Assembly (NCBI GenBank): GCA_947628335.1
Contig: CANQZT010000011.1
Location: 1 to 15,211 of the forward strand
Source of the DNA: an uncultured Clostridia bacterium
GTDB taxonomy: Bacteria; Bacillota_A; Clostridia; TANB77; CAG-508
Direction of reading: 5' to 3'
Length of the DNA stretch: 15,211 bases
Shown here in pieces: positions 14,787-15,211 of the stretch (positions are counted from its first letter, which is position 1; every line of letters starts with the position of its first letter). A model generated the notes under the pieces. The model ran no database searches and was not told the DNA's origin. It saw nothing but the letters and a program-made list of their open reading frames with translations. The position numbers and the translations under genes are program-made.

Positions 14787-15211
14787 TTCCTAACTCCTTA
14801 TTTATATCTTTTTCTTCCTTTTCCATAGTGCTAGCTTCGTATACTTTATCAGTAGTTGTATTTTTTAATGCATTTTTTACAGCTTGATATGGAGTAATTT
14901 CCTCTCGTTTTTTTTCTTTTAATAAATCTGATGTTTGATTAATTAATGAATATCCTTCGTATCCAAGTCGATCTAAAAAATTCCTGTAATCCTCAATATC
15001 CATACTATATCGTATCATATTCATATTATATTTTTGCTCTAAAACATTGTCTATCTTTTCAAGAGGAGTCATTTTTGATACATCGGGAAAATACGTTGAT
15101 GCATATTGCTTAAAAAATTCTTGAACCTGCTCATTATTTATTCCATTTATAATAGCTTGCTTTTTGTCATAACTTCTTGGACTATCACTAATAGGTAGTA
15201 TGTCTGATTCT
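14776..15211 (-). CDS. Hypothetical protein (3' part, begins beyond the right edge)
   Basis: The frame is open from the window edge to the stop at 14776, giving at least 144 residues. The visible part begins ESDILPISDSPRSYDKKQ. ATG 15072 has no ribosome site and the sequence before it is equally protein-like (INNEQVQEFFKQYAS, then TYFPDVSKMTPLEKI), so the real start lies outside. It is a soluble, helix-rich, charged protein with predicted helices around EFFKQY, LEKIDNVLEQKY and DYRNFLDRLGYEGYSL, and an acidic/basic tail. There is no TM segment or catalytic motif that I recognise. Its stop region contains the ribosome site of the next hypothetical gene, so they form an operon. Unknown function. 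Confidence 0.75.
   Translation of the reverse strand, partial: ESDILPISDSPRSYDKKQAIINGINNEQVQEFFKQYASTYFPDVSKMTPLEKIDNVLEQKYNMNMIRYSMDIEDYRNFLDRLGYEGYSLINQTSDLLKEKKREEITPYQAVKNALKNTTTDKVYEASTMEKEEKDINKELGNDK

Noticed and set aside
1..15211. CRISPR arrays, insertion sequences, tRNA or rRNA genes
   Set aside because: No regularly spaced repeats, transposase-like frames, terminal inverted repeats or recognisable tRNA/rRNA sequence were seen on either strand.

Overview
The window is about three-quarters A+T, and every gene I can support lies on the minus strand. Gene content and codon use point to a low-GC Firmicute, probably an uncultured gut Clostridia-like lineage. The lineage guess rests on YtrA-type GntR, Bce-type two-component/ABC modules and strong AGGAGG ribosome sites, not on a marker gene. 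Genes are described below in transcription order, from high to low coordinates.

Right edge (14349-15211): two overlapping, unrecognised hypothetical genes, the first cut by the window edge. Next comes a complete Bce-type peptide-sensing/resistance module (9571-14334): response regulator, intramembrane-sensing histidine kinase, then ABC ATPase and a large permease. Identical palindromes (CTTACATTTTTGTAAG) precede both the regulator gene and the ATPase gene, as expected for the regulator's own binding sites. Next is an amino-acid uptake operon (5524-9535): substrate-binding protein, permease, ATPase and the histidine dipeptidase PepD. It is preceded by a 17-codon leader peptide with three consecutive His codons, alternative RNA hairpins and an intrinsic terminator, the layout of a classic histidine attenuator. 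A second ABC exporter module follows (314-5501): ATPase, permease, response regulator and kinase, with a direct-repeat promoter in front. At the left edge is the 5' end of a YtrA-type GntR regulator under a promoter that contains a perfect 15-bp inverted repeat.

The most striking observation concerns recoding. Three genes, all ABC exporter subunits (permease 1, ATPase 2, permease 2), are interrupted by a single +1 frame change and are otherwise intact. All three changes fall exactly at an in-frame CGG codon preceded by U (CUU CGG C, GGU CGG U, UCU CGG A). Skipping the C restores full-length proteins and places a Gly (GGN) next. By eye I find twelve CGG triplets on the coding strand. The other nine are all out of frame inside intact genes, three of them in the same TCGG tetramer, so a systematic sequencing error at TCGG is unlikely. 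This suggests that CGG is unassigned or very slowly read in this organism and that in-frame CGG acts as a +1 frameshift site. Coincident pseudogenisation is the main alternative.
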